The notes under the pieces: model-generated
Told to the model about the DNA's origin: nothing
The model's input: only the letters and a program-made list of their open reading frames with translations
Database searches by the model: none
From: Streptomyces canus
Lineage (GTDB): Bacteria > Actinomycetota > Actinomycetes > Streptomycetales > Streptomycetaceae
Direction: 5' to 3'
Length of the DNA stretch: 64,000 bases
Assembly: GCF_001514145.1 (NCBI RefSeq)
Contig: NZ_KQ948658.1
Coordinates: 576,818 to 640,817 of the forward strand
Part shown: one piece after another, positions 33,615 through 41,998 of the stretch
Position numbering within the stretch: position 1 is the stretch's first letter
How the letters are laid out: each line of letters opens with the position of its first letter
Made by a program: the position numbers and the translations under genes

Positions 33615-34636
33615 GGCCGCGATGCGGCGAAGAACGGCATGGAGTCCAGCGGAACGATCTCGATGTTCTTGCCGGTGCGCGGCGCGTGGATGGCCTTGCC
33701 GTCGCCGACGTACATGCCGTTGTGCTGGTTGTCGTTGTACCAGTAGATGATGTCGCCCGGCTGCAGGTCCGACCTGGACACCTTGCGGCCCGCGTCGTAC
33801 ATCTGCTTGACGGTACGGGGCAGGGAGACACCCGCCGAGCGCCAGGAGGCGCCCACGAGTCCTGAGCAGTCGTAGGAGTTGGGGCCGGTCGAACCCCACT
33901 CGTACGGCTTGCCGAGCTGGGCGTACGCGAACTCTATGACGGTCTTGGCGCGACCGCTGGCGGGGCCGTCGTAGGAGGCGGGGGAGTCGCTGGCGCCCGA
34001 GGAGGCGTCGTCCTGCTCCTGGGCGGCCTCCATCCGGGCGCGCTGCTCGGCGGTCAGGCTGTTGAGGAGCTTGCGGGCCTTGGTGAGCTTGCCCTGGACC
34101 TCGTCCTTCTTCGCGGCGGCCTTGGCGCGCGTCTCCTCCAGGGACTTCAGACGCTTCTGGGCGTCCTCCCGCTCCTGGGTGAGTTCGCGCTGCTTGGCCT
34201 GCATCGCGCGCAGGGCGTCGGCCTGCCGGCTGTTCGTGCGGTCGAGCATGGCGGCATGGTCGAGGTAGTCGTCCGGGTCGCCGGACAGGAAGAGCTCCAC
34301 GCTCGGGTCGATGCCGCCGCTGCGGTACTGCGCGGCCGCCAACGGGCCCATCTTCTCGCGCAGTTCGTTGACCTCCTGCTGCTTGCGGGCCAGCCCGTTC
34401 CGCGCGGCGTCCACCTCGCCCTGCAGCTTCTGCTGCTGCTCGCTGATGGCGTTGTACTCCTCGGTGGGAGCCTCGGCCTCCTCGTAGAGCTGCTCGACCT
34501 GCTTGCGCACCTCGTCCACCGTGGGCTTGGGGGCTGCCTGGCTCTGCGTCGGCAGGAGGCTGACGGCGCCGGCGGCCATGCCGACGGTGGCTATCCGGGC
34601 TCGGCTGGGCGGCTTCGGCCGACGGTGGGTTCCCAT
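33611..34636 (-). CDS. NlpC/P60 peptidoglycan endopeptidase with coiled coil
   Basis: 341 residues. A signal peptide (cleavage near QSQAAP) is followed by a long coiled coil (~40-205, including EQQQKLQGEVDAARNGLARK) and a C-terminal C40 peptidase domain with catalytic Cys257 (SYDCSGLVGASW), His305 (QHNGMYVGDG) and His317 (AIHAPRTG). It resembles RipA-type enzymes that cleave between D-Glu and diaminopimelate in stem peptides. The start at 34636 has GGAG upstream. A BlaI-like box lies at 34734 and the blaI/M56 pair is just upstream on the same strand, suggesting regulated peptidoglycan turnover. Confidence 0.92.
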   Translation of the reverse strand: MGTHRRPKPPSRARIATVGMAAGAVSLLPTQSQAAPKPTVDEVRKQVEQLYEEAEAPTEEYNAISEQQQKLQGEVDAARNGLARKQQEVNELREKMGPLAAAQYRSGGIDPSVELFLSGDPDDYLDHAAMLDRTNSRQADALRAMQAKQRELTQEREDAQKRLKSLEETRAKAAAKKDEVQGKLTKARKLLNSLTAEQRARMEAAQEQDDASSGASDSPASYDGPASGRAKTVIEFAYAQLGKPYEWGSTGPNSYDCSGLVGASWRSAGVSLPRTVKQMYDAGRKVSRSDLQPGDIIYWYNDNQHNGMYVGDGKAIHAPRTGKNIEIVPLDSMPFFAASRP

Positions 34637-34733
34637 CGTGGGGTGAACTCCTCTGCGCGGTCTGTGTACCAGGCGACGGGCTCTGGCAGCCGTCGTACCG
34701 GCGCCAGGGCGCCGACCGGTCAAGCGCTTTAGA

Positions 34734-34754
34734 ACTTAGTAGCTTCGTAGTTCG
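34734..34754. promoter_or_regulatory. BlaI-like box upstream of the NlpC/P60 gene
   Basis: ACTTAGTAG followed by CTTCGTAG resembles the palindrome at 24331 (whose complement contains ACTTAGTAG) and the boxes at 30634 and 30731. It lies about 100 bases upstream of the endopeptidase start. Confidence 0.45.
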
Positions 34755-34797
34755 TATCGCAAGTGAGTCCGGGTCACGGGCGTCTCACGCGAAGCGG

Positions 34798-35709
34798 TCA
34801 GCCGAGTCCGGGCGGGCAGGCAACCAGCAGCGGCAGCAGCGGAACCGCCACGGCCAGGGAGGCGACGGAACCCCACAAGGCGGGGTGGGGCGCCTTGCGC
34901 GGCCCCAGGACTCGCTGCAGCCGGATGAGGACGGTGTGGCCGCCCGCGGCGAAGGCGCCCTTCGGGGCGCGGGCCGCGGCCATCTCGTACATCGCGGTGG
35001 CCAGCACCTCGTCGGAGTGCCGGCGCAGGGCACGGTCGTCCGCGATCATCTCCAGCAGCAGTGCCGTCTGCTCCTGGGCGTGGCGGGCCAACGGGAGCCG
35101 GCGGAACACCGAGTGGAAGGCCTCCATGGCGGCCAGGACCAGGTGGTGACGGCCCGCGATGTGCGCCTGCTCGTGCTCCAGTACGGCGCCGAGTTGTTGC
35201 GGCGTCAACTCGCGCACGGCCGCGTCGCTGACCACGACCCTGGGGCGGCGGCCGGGCAGGCAGTACGCGGCGGGGATGGCGTACGGCAGGACGGTGGCGC
35301 TCAGCCGCGCCGAGTGGCGGCCCACCAGATCGAGCGTCTCTCGGTGTTCGGTCCGCGCCCGGCGGGCGCGCGCCACGTGGAAGGCGAAGCTGGCCGCCGG
35401 CGCGATCGCGATGGCGGCGGGCACGCCCACGGCCAGTCGATCCTCCACGCCGGGGTCGGGCCTGCTCGCTCCCACATCGAGCCCGCAGGAGTGCAGCAGG
35501 CCCACCAGGCCCGCGTGCAGGTGCTCGGTAGGCATGGCGAGGTTGTACGCGGTGAGCGCGACCCCGATCGAGAAGGAGACCGCGAGGGCGTGCCACACGG
35601 CGACGGCCAGGGCGGGCGCCCGGTGCGGCCATCCCGCCCGCAGCATCACGTGCGGGGCGACGACACCCACCATGGCCGTGTAGCCGGCCAGGGCGGGGGC
35701 CGCGTTCAC
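34798..35709 (-). CDS. M56-family membrane metallopeptidase (BlaR1/MecR1-like)
   Basis: 303 residues. Several membrane helices surround a zinc site HEQAH (179-183) in LEHEQAHIAGRHH, the M56 signature. The C-terminal helix (WGSVASLAVAVPLLPLLVA) ends the protein, so the beta-lactam sensor domain of true BlaR1 is absent. Starts at GTG 35709, overlapping the blaI stop by 4 bases (GTGA). In this family the peptidase responds to an envelope signal and triggers removal of the BlaI-type repressor. The signal here is unknown; copper or cell-wall damage is suggested by context. Confidence 0.9.
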   Translation of the reverse strand: MNAAPALAGYTAMVGVVAPHVMLRAGWPHRAPALAVAVWHALAVSFSIGVALTAYNLAMPTEHLHAGLVGLLHSCGLDVGASRPDPGVEDRLAVGVPAAIAIAPAASFAFHVARARRARTEHRETLDLVGRHSARLSATVLPYAIPAAYCLPGRRPRVVVSDAAVRELTPQQLGAVLEHEQAHIAGRHHLVLAAMEAFHSVFRRLPLARHAQEQTALLLEMIADDRALRRHSDEVLATAMYEMAAARAPKGAFAAGGHTVLIRLQRVLGPRKAPHPALWGSVASLAVAVPLLPLLVACPPGLG

Positions 35710-36074
35710 GGCTTCGCCTGTCGTCCGACGTTCCGCAGTGCCTTGCGCAAGGCTGCCACCTCTTCCTCGGACATGTTCTCGACGAAGTGGACCAGCGCGG
35801 CCGGGCGGTCCTTGCTCTCCCCCAAGCCGTCCTCCATGAGCGCGGCGGCATACGCCTCGCGGCTGCGGACCGGCGTGTAGAGCCAGGCACGTCCCTGCTT
35901 GCCGCGCAGCAGCCAACCCTTGGTGTACAGGATGTTGGTGACGGTCATCACGGTGGTGTACGCGACGGGGCGGGTCTTGTTGATGTCGTCGACGACCTCA
36001 CGCACCGTGGCCGGACGGTTCCACGTCCAGAGGCGGTCCATGATCTCCGCCTCGAGATCCCCCAGCCGTCGCAT
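35706..36074 (-). CDS. BlaI/MecI/CopY-family transcriptional repressor
   Basis: 122 residues. Winged helix with LGDLEAEIMDRLWTWNRPAT and the recognition region VAYTTVMTVTNILYTKGWLL, then the dimerisation helix FVENMSEEEVAALRKALRNV. The length is typical of BlaI. No CxCxxxxCxC zinc motif of CopY is present, so release probably depends on cleavage or displacement via the coupled M56 peptidase rather than direct metal binding. Start 36074 has AAGGAG upstream. The preceding region holds a tandem repeat and AGTAGAC half-site. Likely targets are the AT-rich boxes at 30634, 30731 and 34734. Confidence 0.92.
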   Translation of the reverse strand: MRRLGDLEAEIMDRLWTWNRPATVREVVDDINKTRPVAYTTVMTVTNILYTKGWLLRGKQGRAWLYTPVRSREAYAAALMEDGLGESKDRPAALVHFVENMSEEEVAALRKALRNVGRQAKP

Positions 36075-36098
36075 GGGCCTGACTCCTTTTTCGCCACC

Positions 36099-36133
36099 GA
36101 ATGCGCAAGCGAATACGCAAGGCCATAGTAGAC
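36099..36133. promoter_or_regulatory. Tandem repeat and half-site upstream of blaI
   Basis: GAATGCGCAAGC (36099-36110) is followed directly by GAATACGCAAGG (36111-36122), and AGTAGAC lies at 36127-36133. The region lies between divergent blaI and the DUF6153 gene at 36224 and could control both. Confidence 0.45.
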
Positions 36134-36187
36134 GGCTGGTCCGGTCGGACTTCCTTGGCGGCGGAACGCTCACGCGCCCGCCCGAGA

Positions 36188-36217
36188 CGCAAGGGGTTAA
36201 CGGTCTGTGCCTACGAT
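36188..36217 (+). promoter_or_regulatory. Promoter of DUF6153 copy 2 (leaderless)
   Basis: CGCAAG (36188-36193) and TACGAT (36212-36217) are separated by 18 bases. The GTG start at 36224 lies 6 bases after the -10-like box. The same arrangement precedes DUF6153 copy 3. Confidence 0.55.
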
Positions 36218-36223
36218 GGCGCC

Positions 36224-36646
36224 GTGATGCGCCCCGCACAGCTCGCTCCTCGACCGCAGTCGGTACTGCGGTCCTGTGGGTTGCTCATGGGCGCTCTGCT
36301 GCTGGGCCTGCTCGCCATGCACGGTCTCGGACCGGTGCCGCAGGCCGAGACCACCCACGGACACGACCGGACGGTGGCGACCGCGGGCATGGACAGGGGC
36401 GCCGCGGCGGCCGAGCCTGCGACCTGCGATCACGGCGGTGGCAACTGCCAGGGGCACGCGAAGCACGCGGATCCGACCTGCGCCTCCGCATCGGTGACCG
36501 GGACTCCCGCCGTGGCGCCCGCGCTGCTGCCCGATGTGGTGGCCTGCGCCGGAGCGCCGCTCGCGCGCACCTCTCCGGACGGCAGCGGACCCGACGGCGG
36601 CAGGGCGCCACCCTCACTCTCCGAACTCCAGCTCCTGCGGATCTAG
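36224..36646 (+). CDS. DUF6153-family small secreted protein (copy 2)
   Basis: 140 residues from GTG 36224 (ATG 36227 is the next codon). It has a signal/membrane helix (LRSCGLLMGALLLGLLAMHG), a His/Cys-rich middle (HDRTVATAGMDRG; ATCDHGGGNCQGHAKHADPT) and the family tail GRAPPSLSELQLLRI. No Shine-Dalgarno is present, but a TACGAT box ends 6 bases upstream, so translation is probably leaderless. It is followed after 87 bases by a DUF305 lipoprotein gene and is divergent from blaI. Function unknown; it probably binds copper outside the membrane. Confidence 0.8.
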   Translation: MMRPAQLAPRPQSVLRSCGLLMGALLLGLLAMHGLGPVPQAETTHGHDRTVATAGMDRGAAAAEPATCDHGGGNCQGHAKHADPTCASASVTGTPAVAPALLPDVVACAGAPLARTSPDGSGPDGGRAPPSLSELQLLRI

Positions 36647-36733
36647 AGCGACCCGCGTGACGCCGCACGCCCATCAGGGCGCGGCGCCGCGCATCGGCAT
36701 GCCCTTCGCAGATCCGATTCCAGGAGTTCAACC

Positions 36734-37381
36734 ATGACCGCACGCCGCAAGCTCATCCGCCGTACCGCCCTCGCCGCCACCGCGGGAGTGGCCGCCCTCG
36801 TACTCGCCGCCTGTGGCGGCGACAGCGACAGTGGCGGACACGACATGGGGTCCATGGCGTCCGACTCCAGCCCCTCCGCCTCGGCCTCGGCCTCGGCAAA
36901 GGCCGGCGGCCACGGAGACGCGGACGTCGACTTCGCCACGGAGATGATCCAGCACCACCGGCAGGCCGTCGACATGGCCGACCTGGCCGCCGACCGTGCC
37001 TCCTCGCAGGAGGTCAAGGCCCTCGCGACGAAGATCAAGGGAGCGCAGGACCCGGAGATCAAGACGATGTCCGGCTGGCTCACCTCGTGGGGCGAGGAGG
37101 TCCCCGCGGACATGTCCGGCATGAAGGGGCACGACATGTCCTCCGGGATGCCCGGCATGATGAGCAACGAGGACATGGACAAGCTGGAGAAGGCCTCCGG
37201 TGCCGAGTTCGACAAGTTGTTCCTCGAGATGATGGTCGAGCACCACGAGGGCGCCATCGAGATGGCCGAGACCGAGAAGGCCGACGGCGAGTACGGCCCC
37301 GCGACGAAGCTCGCGGACGACGTCATCACGGCCCAGACCGCCGAGATCGAGCAGATGAACAAGATGCTCGGCAAGAGCTGA
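36734..37381 (+). CDS. DUF305 lipoprotein
   Basis: 215 residues. Lipobox VLAAC (Cys27), a short Ser/Ala linker containing HDMGSM, then a DUF305 ferritin-like four-helix domain with its paired motifs EMIQHHRQAVDMADLA and EMMVEHHEGAIEMAETE. A Met/His loop (MSGMKGHDMSSGMPGMM) lies between them. The HH and Met clusters are candidate copper ligands. Start 36734 has GGAG upstream. It follows the DUF6153 gene and is probably cotranscribed. A second, broken DUF305 gene lies at 43200. DUF305 proteins are commonly found beside copper-resistance genes but lack a defined reaction. Confidence 0.9.
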   Translation: MTARRKLIRRTALAATAGVAALVLAACGGDSDSGGHDMGSMASDSSPSASASASAKAGGHGDADVDFATEMIQHHRQAVDMADLAADRASSQEVKALATKIKGAQDPEIKTMSGWLTSWGEEVPADMSGMKGHDMSSGMPGMMSNEDMDKLEKASGAEFDKLFLEMMVEHHEGAIEMAETEKADGEYGPATKLADDVITAQTAEIEQMNKMLGKS

Positions 37382-37568
37382 CGCAGCGCCAGGAACGGTG
37401 GGCCGTCGGGGCGAGACCCTGGCGGCCCACCGCCGTCGTGGCACCACGAGGCGCCGCGCTGACCGTTTGCAATCGGCGAAGCGCCCGTCCCTTCCGTTCG
37501 ATTGGTTCCCCTGGGTGGCGGGCTCACCCGCAGATGGCTTGTTCACGCAGTGTTCCCGCCACTCGATA

Positions 37569-37597
37569 CGCAAGGGGCTCCTGGGGCGGGTTAGGAT
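37569..37597 (+). promoter_or_regulatory. Promoter of DUF6153 copy 3 (leaderless)
   Basis: CGCAAG (37569-37574) and TAGGAT (37592-37597) are 17 bases apart, and GTG 37604 lies 6 bases downstream, as for copy 2. GATACGCAAGGGG here parallels GAGACGCAAGGGG there. Confidence 0.55.
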
Positions 37598-37603
37598 CAC
37601 GGC

Positions 37604-38083
37604 GTGATTACGGCCTGGTCGCTTTCCGGTGTGCAGCGGAGCCGCTCGACAGCGGCTCTGTGGCGCGTGCTGGGCCTGGGCCTGTTCCTCTTCGGTCTGC
37701 TGTATACGCACACCGTCAGCCCCGATGCCACGGTGCGTCACATCGTTTCCGGCGAAGGCGCCACGGTGTCTTTCGTTCATTTCGAGCCTGTCGCGGACCA
37801 CGAAAAGGTTGCGACTGCCACGTCGGCGGTGCGCGCGAGCGAGAGGCCCGACGCTCCGTCGGGCGACCACCACGACGGTCACGGGCAGCACCACGCTGGT
37901 GGGGAGTGCGCGCTGGGGCAGCCCCCGCAGGGGCCCGGCCTCGCCGTGCCCTGTCTGACCGTGCTGAGCTCGGAGAGCGATGACCACGGCGTGCACCGGT
38001 CGGTGTACGCCCGTCAGGCCGCGGCCCGGGACATCGTGGCCCCGATAGCGCATGCGGCGGACTCCGCGGTTCTGCGTATCTAG
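37604..38083 (+). CDS. DUF6153-like small secreted protein (copy 3)
   Basis: 159 residues from GTG 37604. The signal/membrane segment is VLGLGLFLFGLLYTHTVSPD; a His-rich stretch (SGDHHDGHGQHHAGGECALG) resembles a metal-binding loop; the C-terminus ends AHAADSAVLRI, a shortened form of the DUF6153 tail. There is no Shine-Dalgarno, but a TAGGAT box ends 6 bases before the start, as for copy 2. It stands alone between the DUF305 gene and copy 4. Assignment to DUF6153 is by architecture and tail, so is less certain than copies 1 and 2. Confidence 0.7.
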   Translation: MITAWSLSGVQRSRSTAALWRVLGLGLFLFGLLYTHTVSPDATVRHIVSGEGATVSFVHFEPVADHEKVATATSAVRASERPDAPSGDHHDGHGQHHAGGECALGQPPQGPGLAVPCLTVLSSESDDHGVHRSVYARQAAARDIVAPIAHAADSAVLRI

Positions 38084-38229
38084 GTCAGCGCCGTTCTGGC
38101 GTCTGACCTCCTCCGCCTGGCGTTCTCAGGTGCGGTGCGGGGATGGTCGACGACCCTTTCCACCACCCCCCACTGATCCCTGTCCCTGCCGTGATCCCTC
38201 CGGCCAGGGCAGCGCCGCGCGGAGGATTC

Positions 38230-38661
38230 GTGCCCCCCACCTTTGCAACCGTCACCATCCCTGCCCGAAGAGCGTGTTCGCGCCGGAGGAACCGTTTCAT
38301 CCGGACCACGCTGCACGTCCTGCTGCTCGCGATGCTGACGTGCCTCAGCGAGCAGTTCCCTGCGGCGGAGCCGCCGTACGGTCACTTGGCCGGCGCGTCG
38401 AGTGAAGTCCCGTTGCCCCCGGACGACTCCGAGGGCGAGATCCTCGACGTATCGGACAGGCCCGATCGTTGCCACGACACCGGTTCCGGGACAGCCGCCT
38501 TCTCGAACTCCCCGGCCCGCGCCCCATCGCCTGCGACCGCCGCCACGTCGCTGACGGACGCGGCGGACCGCCTCTCGCACGGTCCCCGTGGTGCCGCGCG
38601 AGAACACCCGCCGAGCGGCGGCCGTCCCGCTCTCATCTCCCTCTGCCAGTGGCGCATATAG
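38230..38661 (+). CDS. DUF6153-like small secreted protein (copy 4), heads PLP/MFS operon
   Basis: 143 residues from GTG 38230, preceded by GGAGG. One hydrophobic segment ([20 protein letters not shown]) follows a basic N-terminus. The middle is acidic then Ala/Pro-rich with a single DRCHD, and the protein ends [12 protein letters not shown], echoing the family tail. It has fewer His residues than its relatives. It is 107 bases upstream of the PLP-enzyme gene on the same strand, so it may be the first gene of that operon. This is the most divergent of the five copies. Confidence 0.6.
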   Translation: MPPTFATVTIPARRACSRRRNRFIRTTLHVLLLAMLTCLSEQFPAAEPPYGHLAGASSEVPLPPDDSEGEILDVSDRPDRCHDTGSGTAAFSNSPARAPSPATAATSLTDAADRLSHGPRGAAREHPPSGGRPALISLCQWRI

Positions 38662-38768
38662 GCCTCGCCCTGGCAGGTCGGCCTCGGCAGGACCCGCCGC
38701 GCGCCGCATATCCGCCGGCGCGCGAGATGAGCATCCGCACGCGTCCGCATCGAACGAGAGCGAAACAG

Positions 38769-39881
38769 ATGCACTCTCTGACCACGAGTGACTTCACCCC
38801 CGCCGGCTCCACCCTTCCCGGGCTGGTCGGCAACACCCCTGTTCTGCGCGTATCCCAGCCCTTCACCCCGCCCGGCCGCGGCTTCTGGGCCAAGCTGGAG
38901 GGCTTCAACCCCGGCGGCATCAAGGACCGCCCCGCACTGCACATGGTCGAACGGGCCCGGGCTCGCGGTGACTTGAGCCCGGGACGTCCGATCATCGAGT
39001 CGACCAGTGGCACCCTGGGCCTCGGCCTCGCCCTGGCCGGGATGGTCTACGGCCATCCCGTCACCCTCGTCACCGACCCCGGCCTCGAACCCTCCATGAC
39101 CCGGCTCCTCACGGCCTACGGAGCCACCGTCGACAGGGTGCCCGAGCCGCACCCCACGGGCGGATGGCAGCAGGCCCGCCGCGACCGAGTGGCCGAACTG
39201 CTGACGCGGAGCCCCGGAGCCTGGTGCCCCGACCAGTACAGCAACCCGGACAACGTCTCCGCCTACACCCCGCTGGCCCTCGAACTCGCCTCGCAGATGG
39301 GCCACATCGACACACTGGTCTGCAGCGTCGGGACCGGCGGCCACTCGGCCGGCATCTCGCGCGTCCTGCGCCAGCTGTACCCCGGGATGCGGCTGGTGGG
39401 CGTGGACACCGTCGGCTCGACCATCTTCGGCCAGCCCGCCCGACCCCGCCTCATGCGCGGCCTGGGCTCCAGCATCTACCCGCGCAACGTCGCCTACGAG
39501 CACTTCAGCGAGGTGCACTGGGTCGCACCGGGCGAATCCGTCTGGGCCTGCAGGCAGTTGGCCGCCTCGCACTACGCCACGGGCGGCTGGAGCGTCGGCG
39601 CGGTCGCGCTGGTGGCCGGCTGGCTCGCCCGTACGGCCGCCGCGAACACCCGGATCGTGGCGATCTTCCCCGACGGGCCCCAGCGATATCTGGAGACGGT
39701 CTACGACGACGAATACTGCGCCGAGCAAGGGCTGTCGGGCATCACTCCCGCGCCCGAACCTGAGATCGTCGGCCGTCCCGACGAGAAGGAAGTCACCCGC
39801 TGGACCCGTTGCACGAGGGTCGGCGATCCCCTCTCCCTGACGACCGAGGCGGCCGGTGCCGAAGGCGGGGCGGCGCGGTGA
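38769..39881 (+). CDS. PLP-dependent cysteine synthase-like enzyme
   Basis: 370 residues of the fold-type II beta-family. The PLP-binding lysine is in [10 protein letters not shown] (Lys52); the substrate loop reads [14 protein letters not shown]; the phosphate-binding loop is [13 protein letters not shown]. The protein is about 50 residues longer than CysK at the C-terminus ([18 protein letters not shown]). It belongs to the cysteine synthase/cystathionine-synthase/SbnA-type group, which joins O-acyl- or O-phosphoserine with a nucleophile. Its stop overlaps the MFS gene (GTGA). Possible products are cysteine or a diamino acid exported by the MFS protein; the nucleophile is not evident. Confidence 0.85.
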   Translation: MHSLTTSDFTPAGSTLPGLVGNTPVLRVSQPFTPPGRGFWAKLEGFNPGGIKDRPALHMVERARARGDLSPGRPIIESTSGTLGLGLALAGMVYGHPVTLVTDPGLEPSMTRLLTAYGATVDRVPEPHPTGGWQQARRDRVAELLTRSPGAWCPDQYSNPDNVSAYTPLALELASQMGHIDTLVCSVGTGGHSAGISRVLRQLYPGMRLVGVDTVGSTIFGQPARPRLMRGLGSSIYPRNVAYEHFSEVHWVAPGESVWACRQLAASHYATGGWSVGAVALVAGWLARTAAANTRIVAIFPDGPQRYLETVYDDEYCAEQGLSGITPAPEPEIVGRPDEKEVTRWTRCTRVGDPLSLTTEAAGAEGGAAR

Positions 39882-41176
39882 AGACGATGCTCACACAGGT
39901 CCGCTCCTACGAGCGGAGCGTCCAACTGCTCATGGTGAACCAGTTCACCATCAACCTCGGCTTCTACATGCTGATGCCGTACCTCGCCGCCCACCTGTCC
40001 GGCTCCCTCGGCCTGGCCGGCTGGCTGGTCGGACTCATCCTGGGCGTACGGAACTTCAGTCAGCAGGGCATGTTCCTCATCGGCGGCACACTGGCCGACC
40101 GGCTCGGCTACAAGCCGCTGATCGTCGCGGGGTGCGTGCTGCGCACAGTGGGTTTCGCCACGCTCGGTCTGGTCGACTCGGTTCCCGCGCTGCTCGCCGC
40201 CTCGGCGGCCACCGGCTTCGCGGGGGCACTGTTCAACCCGGCCGTTCGCGCCTATCTCGCGGCCGACGCGGGGGAGCGCCGCGTCGAGGCGTTCGCCCTC
40301 TTCAACGTCTTCTACCAGGCGGGCATCCTGCTCGGGCCACTGGTGGGGATGGTGCTGACCGGCTTCGACTTCCGGATCACCTGCCTCGTCTCGGCGGCGG
40401 TCTTCGCGCTGCTGAGCCTCGTACAGATCCGCTCGCTGCCCACTCGCCGGGCGGACGACGCGGCGAACGCGAAGTCCGGTGGGCGAGAGCGCGTGCTGTC
40501 CCAATGGGGCGGGATCCTGCGCAACCGCGCGTTCCTGCTGTTCTCGACGGCCATGATCGGCTCGTACGTCCTGTCCTTCCAGGTCTATCTGGCCTTGCCG
40601 CTGGAAGTACGACGCCTGGGCGGCGACGGCGAGTTCGGGACCGCGGCCGTCGCCATACTCTTCGCGGCTTCCGGTCTGGCCACGATCTTCGGCCAGACCC
40701 GGGTGACGGCATGGTGCAAGGAGCGGCTGGAGCCCGGACAGGCCCTGGCCTGGGGGCTGTTGAGCATGGGCGCGGCGTTCGTACCGCTGCTCGCGGCGAC
40801 GGCTGTGCCGGTGCCGGACGAGGGGGTGGGGCGCCGGCTGCTCGCCACCGTCCCGCCGACGCTGGCCGCGCTGCTGCTGGCACTGGGCACGATGATCGCG
40901 TACCCCTTCGAGATGGACACCATCGTCCGGCTCTCCGGCGACCGCCTCGTCGCCACGCACTACGGCCTCTACAACACCATCTGCGGTGTCGGCATCACCT
41001 TGGGCAACCTGCTCACCGGGGCGGCCCTCGACGCCGCACGGTCGGCGGGCATGTCGGCGTTGCCCTGGCTGGCGCTGCTCGTCCTGGGGCTGGTCTGTGC
41101 CGGGTCGCTGTACGGACTGCACAGGTCCGGCCGCCTGACGCGCGAGACTCCTGAGCCACAGCCGACGATGGTCTGA
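39878..41176 (+). CDS. MFS transporter coupled to the PLP enzyme
   Basis: 432 residues with 12 predicted membrane helices and the MFS motif [18 protein letters not shown] between helices 2 and 3. The N-terminus is [20 protein letters not shown] when the GTG start at 39878 is read as Met. It overlaps the PLP-enzyme stop by 4 bases, indicating tight coupling, so it most likely exports the product of that enzyme or imports its substrate. The large central loop ([20 protein letters not shown]) is typical of drug/metabolite efflux MFS. A weak hairpin at 41193-41229 follows. Confidence 0.88.
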   Translation: MKTMLTQVRSYERSVQLLMVNQFTINLGFYMLMPYLAAHLSGSLGLAGWLVGLILGVRNFSQQGMFLIGGTLADRLGYKPLIVAGCVLRTVGFATLGLVDSVPALLAASAATGFAGALFNPAVRAYLAADAGERRVEAFALFNVFYQAGILLGPLVGMVLTGFDFRITCLVSAAVFALLSLVQIRSLPTRRADDAANAKSGGRERVLSQWGGILRNRAFLLFSTAMIGSYVLSFQVYLALPLEVRRLGGDGEFGTAAVAILFAASGLATIFGQTRVTAWCKERLEPGQALAWGLLSMGAAFVPLLAATAVPVPDEGVGRRLLATVPPTLAALLLALGTMIAYPFEMDTIVRLSGDRLVATHYGLYNTICGVGITLGNLLTGAALDAARSAGMSALPWLALLVLGLVCAGSLYGLHRSGRLTRETPEPQPTMV

Positions 41177-41192
41177 CCCAGGCCCGTCCTCC

Positions 41193-41229
41193 GGGCGAGG
41201 CGAGGGGCTCAATGCCGCTCGTCTCGCCC
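41193..41229. terminator. Weak hairpin after the MFS gene
   Basis: GGGCGAG (41193-41199) pairs with CTCGCCC (41223-41229) across a 23-base loop. It may end the PLP/MFS transcript. Confidence 0.3.
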
Positions 41230-41261
41230 CACGACCGCTTCTGCGGTGCGTGCCCCTCGGC

Positions 41262-41642
41262 TCACCGGTCGTCATGCGCCGGGGCCACGACCGTCGGGTC
41301 CTTCGACGTCTTGGCGGTCGGCGGATCCGACGGGTCCTCCCCGGTGGACCAGGGGCGGACGTTGCCGTCGGCACCGCCGGCCAAGGGCTGGAGCACGGCG
41401 TTCACGGTCGACGCCGGACTGTCGTCGTGAACGCCGTGGACGTGTTCCGGGCCGAGCCGCCAGGCATGGCCCGGCGCGTTCTGCCAACGGTCCCACAGCC
41501 GGTCGACGTTGGAGCGGATCAGGAAGACGAAGGGGTCGTGGAAGGAGAAATGCGGGTTCGCGATCGTGCCCCGGATGCAGCCGCTGTGGATGTAGTGGTG
41601 CGAGCCCTGCAAGGCCCCGTCCATCGCCGCGTACTGCAGCTC
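41262..41642 (-). pseudogene. Tyrosinase-family protein, C-terminal (CuB) fragment
   Basis: The minus-strand frame from about 41642 reads GSHHYIHSGCIRGTIANPHF and FSFHDPFVFLIRSNVDRLWD, the CuB region of tyrosinase/polyphenol-oxidase-like proteins, followed by a short C-terminus to 41262. The CuA half is missing, and the residue after FLI, where tyrosinases carry a copper-ligand His, is Arg. The upstream side joins unrelated sequence. It is a relic of a copper-dependent oxidase inside the copper island. Confidence 0.65.
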
Positions 41643-41739
41643 CTGGGGAGGTGGTCACCCGTCGTGGTCTCGGCCAGGGCGATGGCGAAGAGGACGGTGA
41701 CGATGTCCGCGACCCGCGGTGGTGCGTCGGCCACGTTCC

Positions 41740-41946
41740 GCCCGCGGCACCGCCTCGGTGATCATCCGCCTCCCGGACGAGAACGGACACCGCCGCCTCG
41801 CCCTCGCCTCCCGGCCGAGCACACCCAGCTGACCTCACCCTCGACGAGGACCGCCGCATCGTCCACGAGACCCTGACGGCTCCCAACCACCTGGTCACCC
41901 GCACCTTCGTCTACCTCGAGACAGGTAAGGCCGGCCATGACGACTG
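41740..41946 (+). pseudogene. Unidentified gene remnant
   Basis: Plus-strand translation gives TASVIIRLPDENGHRRLALA in one frame and LTLDEDRRIVHETLTAPNHL, VTRTFVYLETGKAGHDD ending at 41946 in another. Both look like real protein, implying a frameshifted gene tail of which only ~65 codons remain. I do not recognise the family. Confidence 0.4.
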
Positions 41947-41987
41947 ACGCACCGAGGGAGGCTGACAGGCCGACCACAGACACCGCC

Positions 41988-41998
41988 TAAAATCACTG
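41988..41998 (+). promoter_or_regulatory. -10-like box of DUF6153 copy 5 (leaderless)
   Basis: TAAAAT (41988-41993) lies 5 bases before the GTG at 41999, matching the leaderless arrangement of copies 2 and 3. A -35 resembling CGCAAG is not seen. Confidence 0.45.

Noticed and set aside
34798..36074. BlaI/M56 pair as a beta-lactam resistance system
   Set aside because: The M56 protein ends after its membrane helices without a penicillin-binding sensor domain, and no beta-lactamase gene is nearby.
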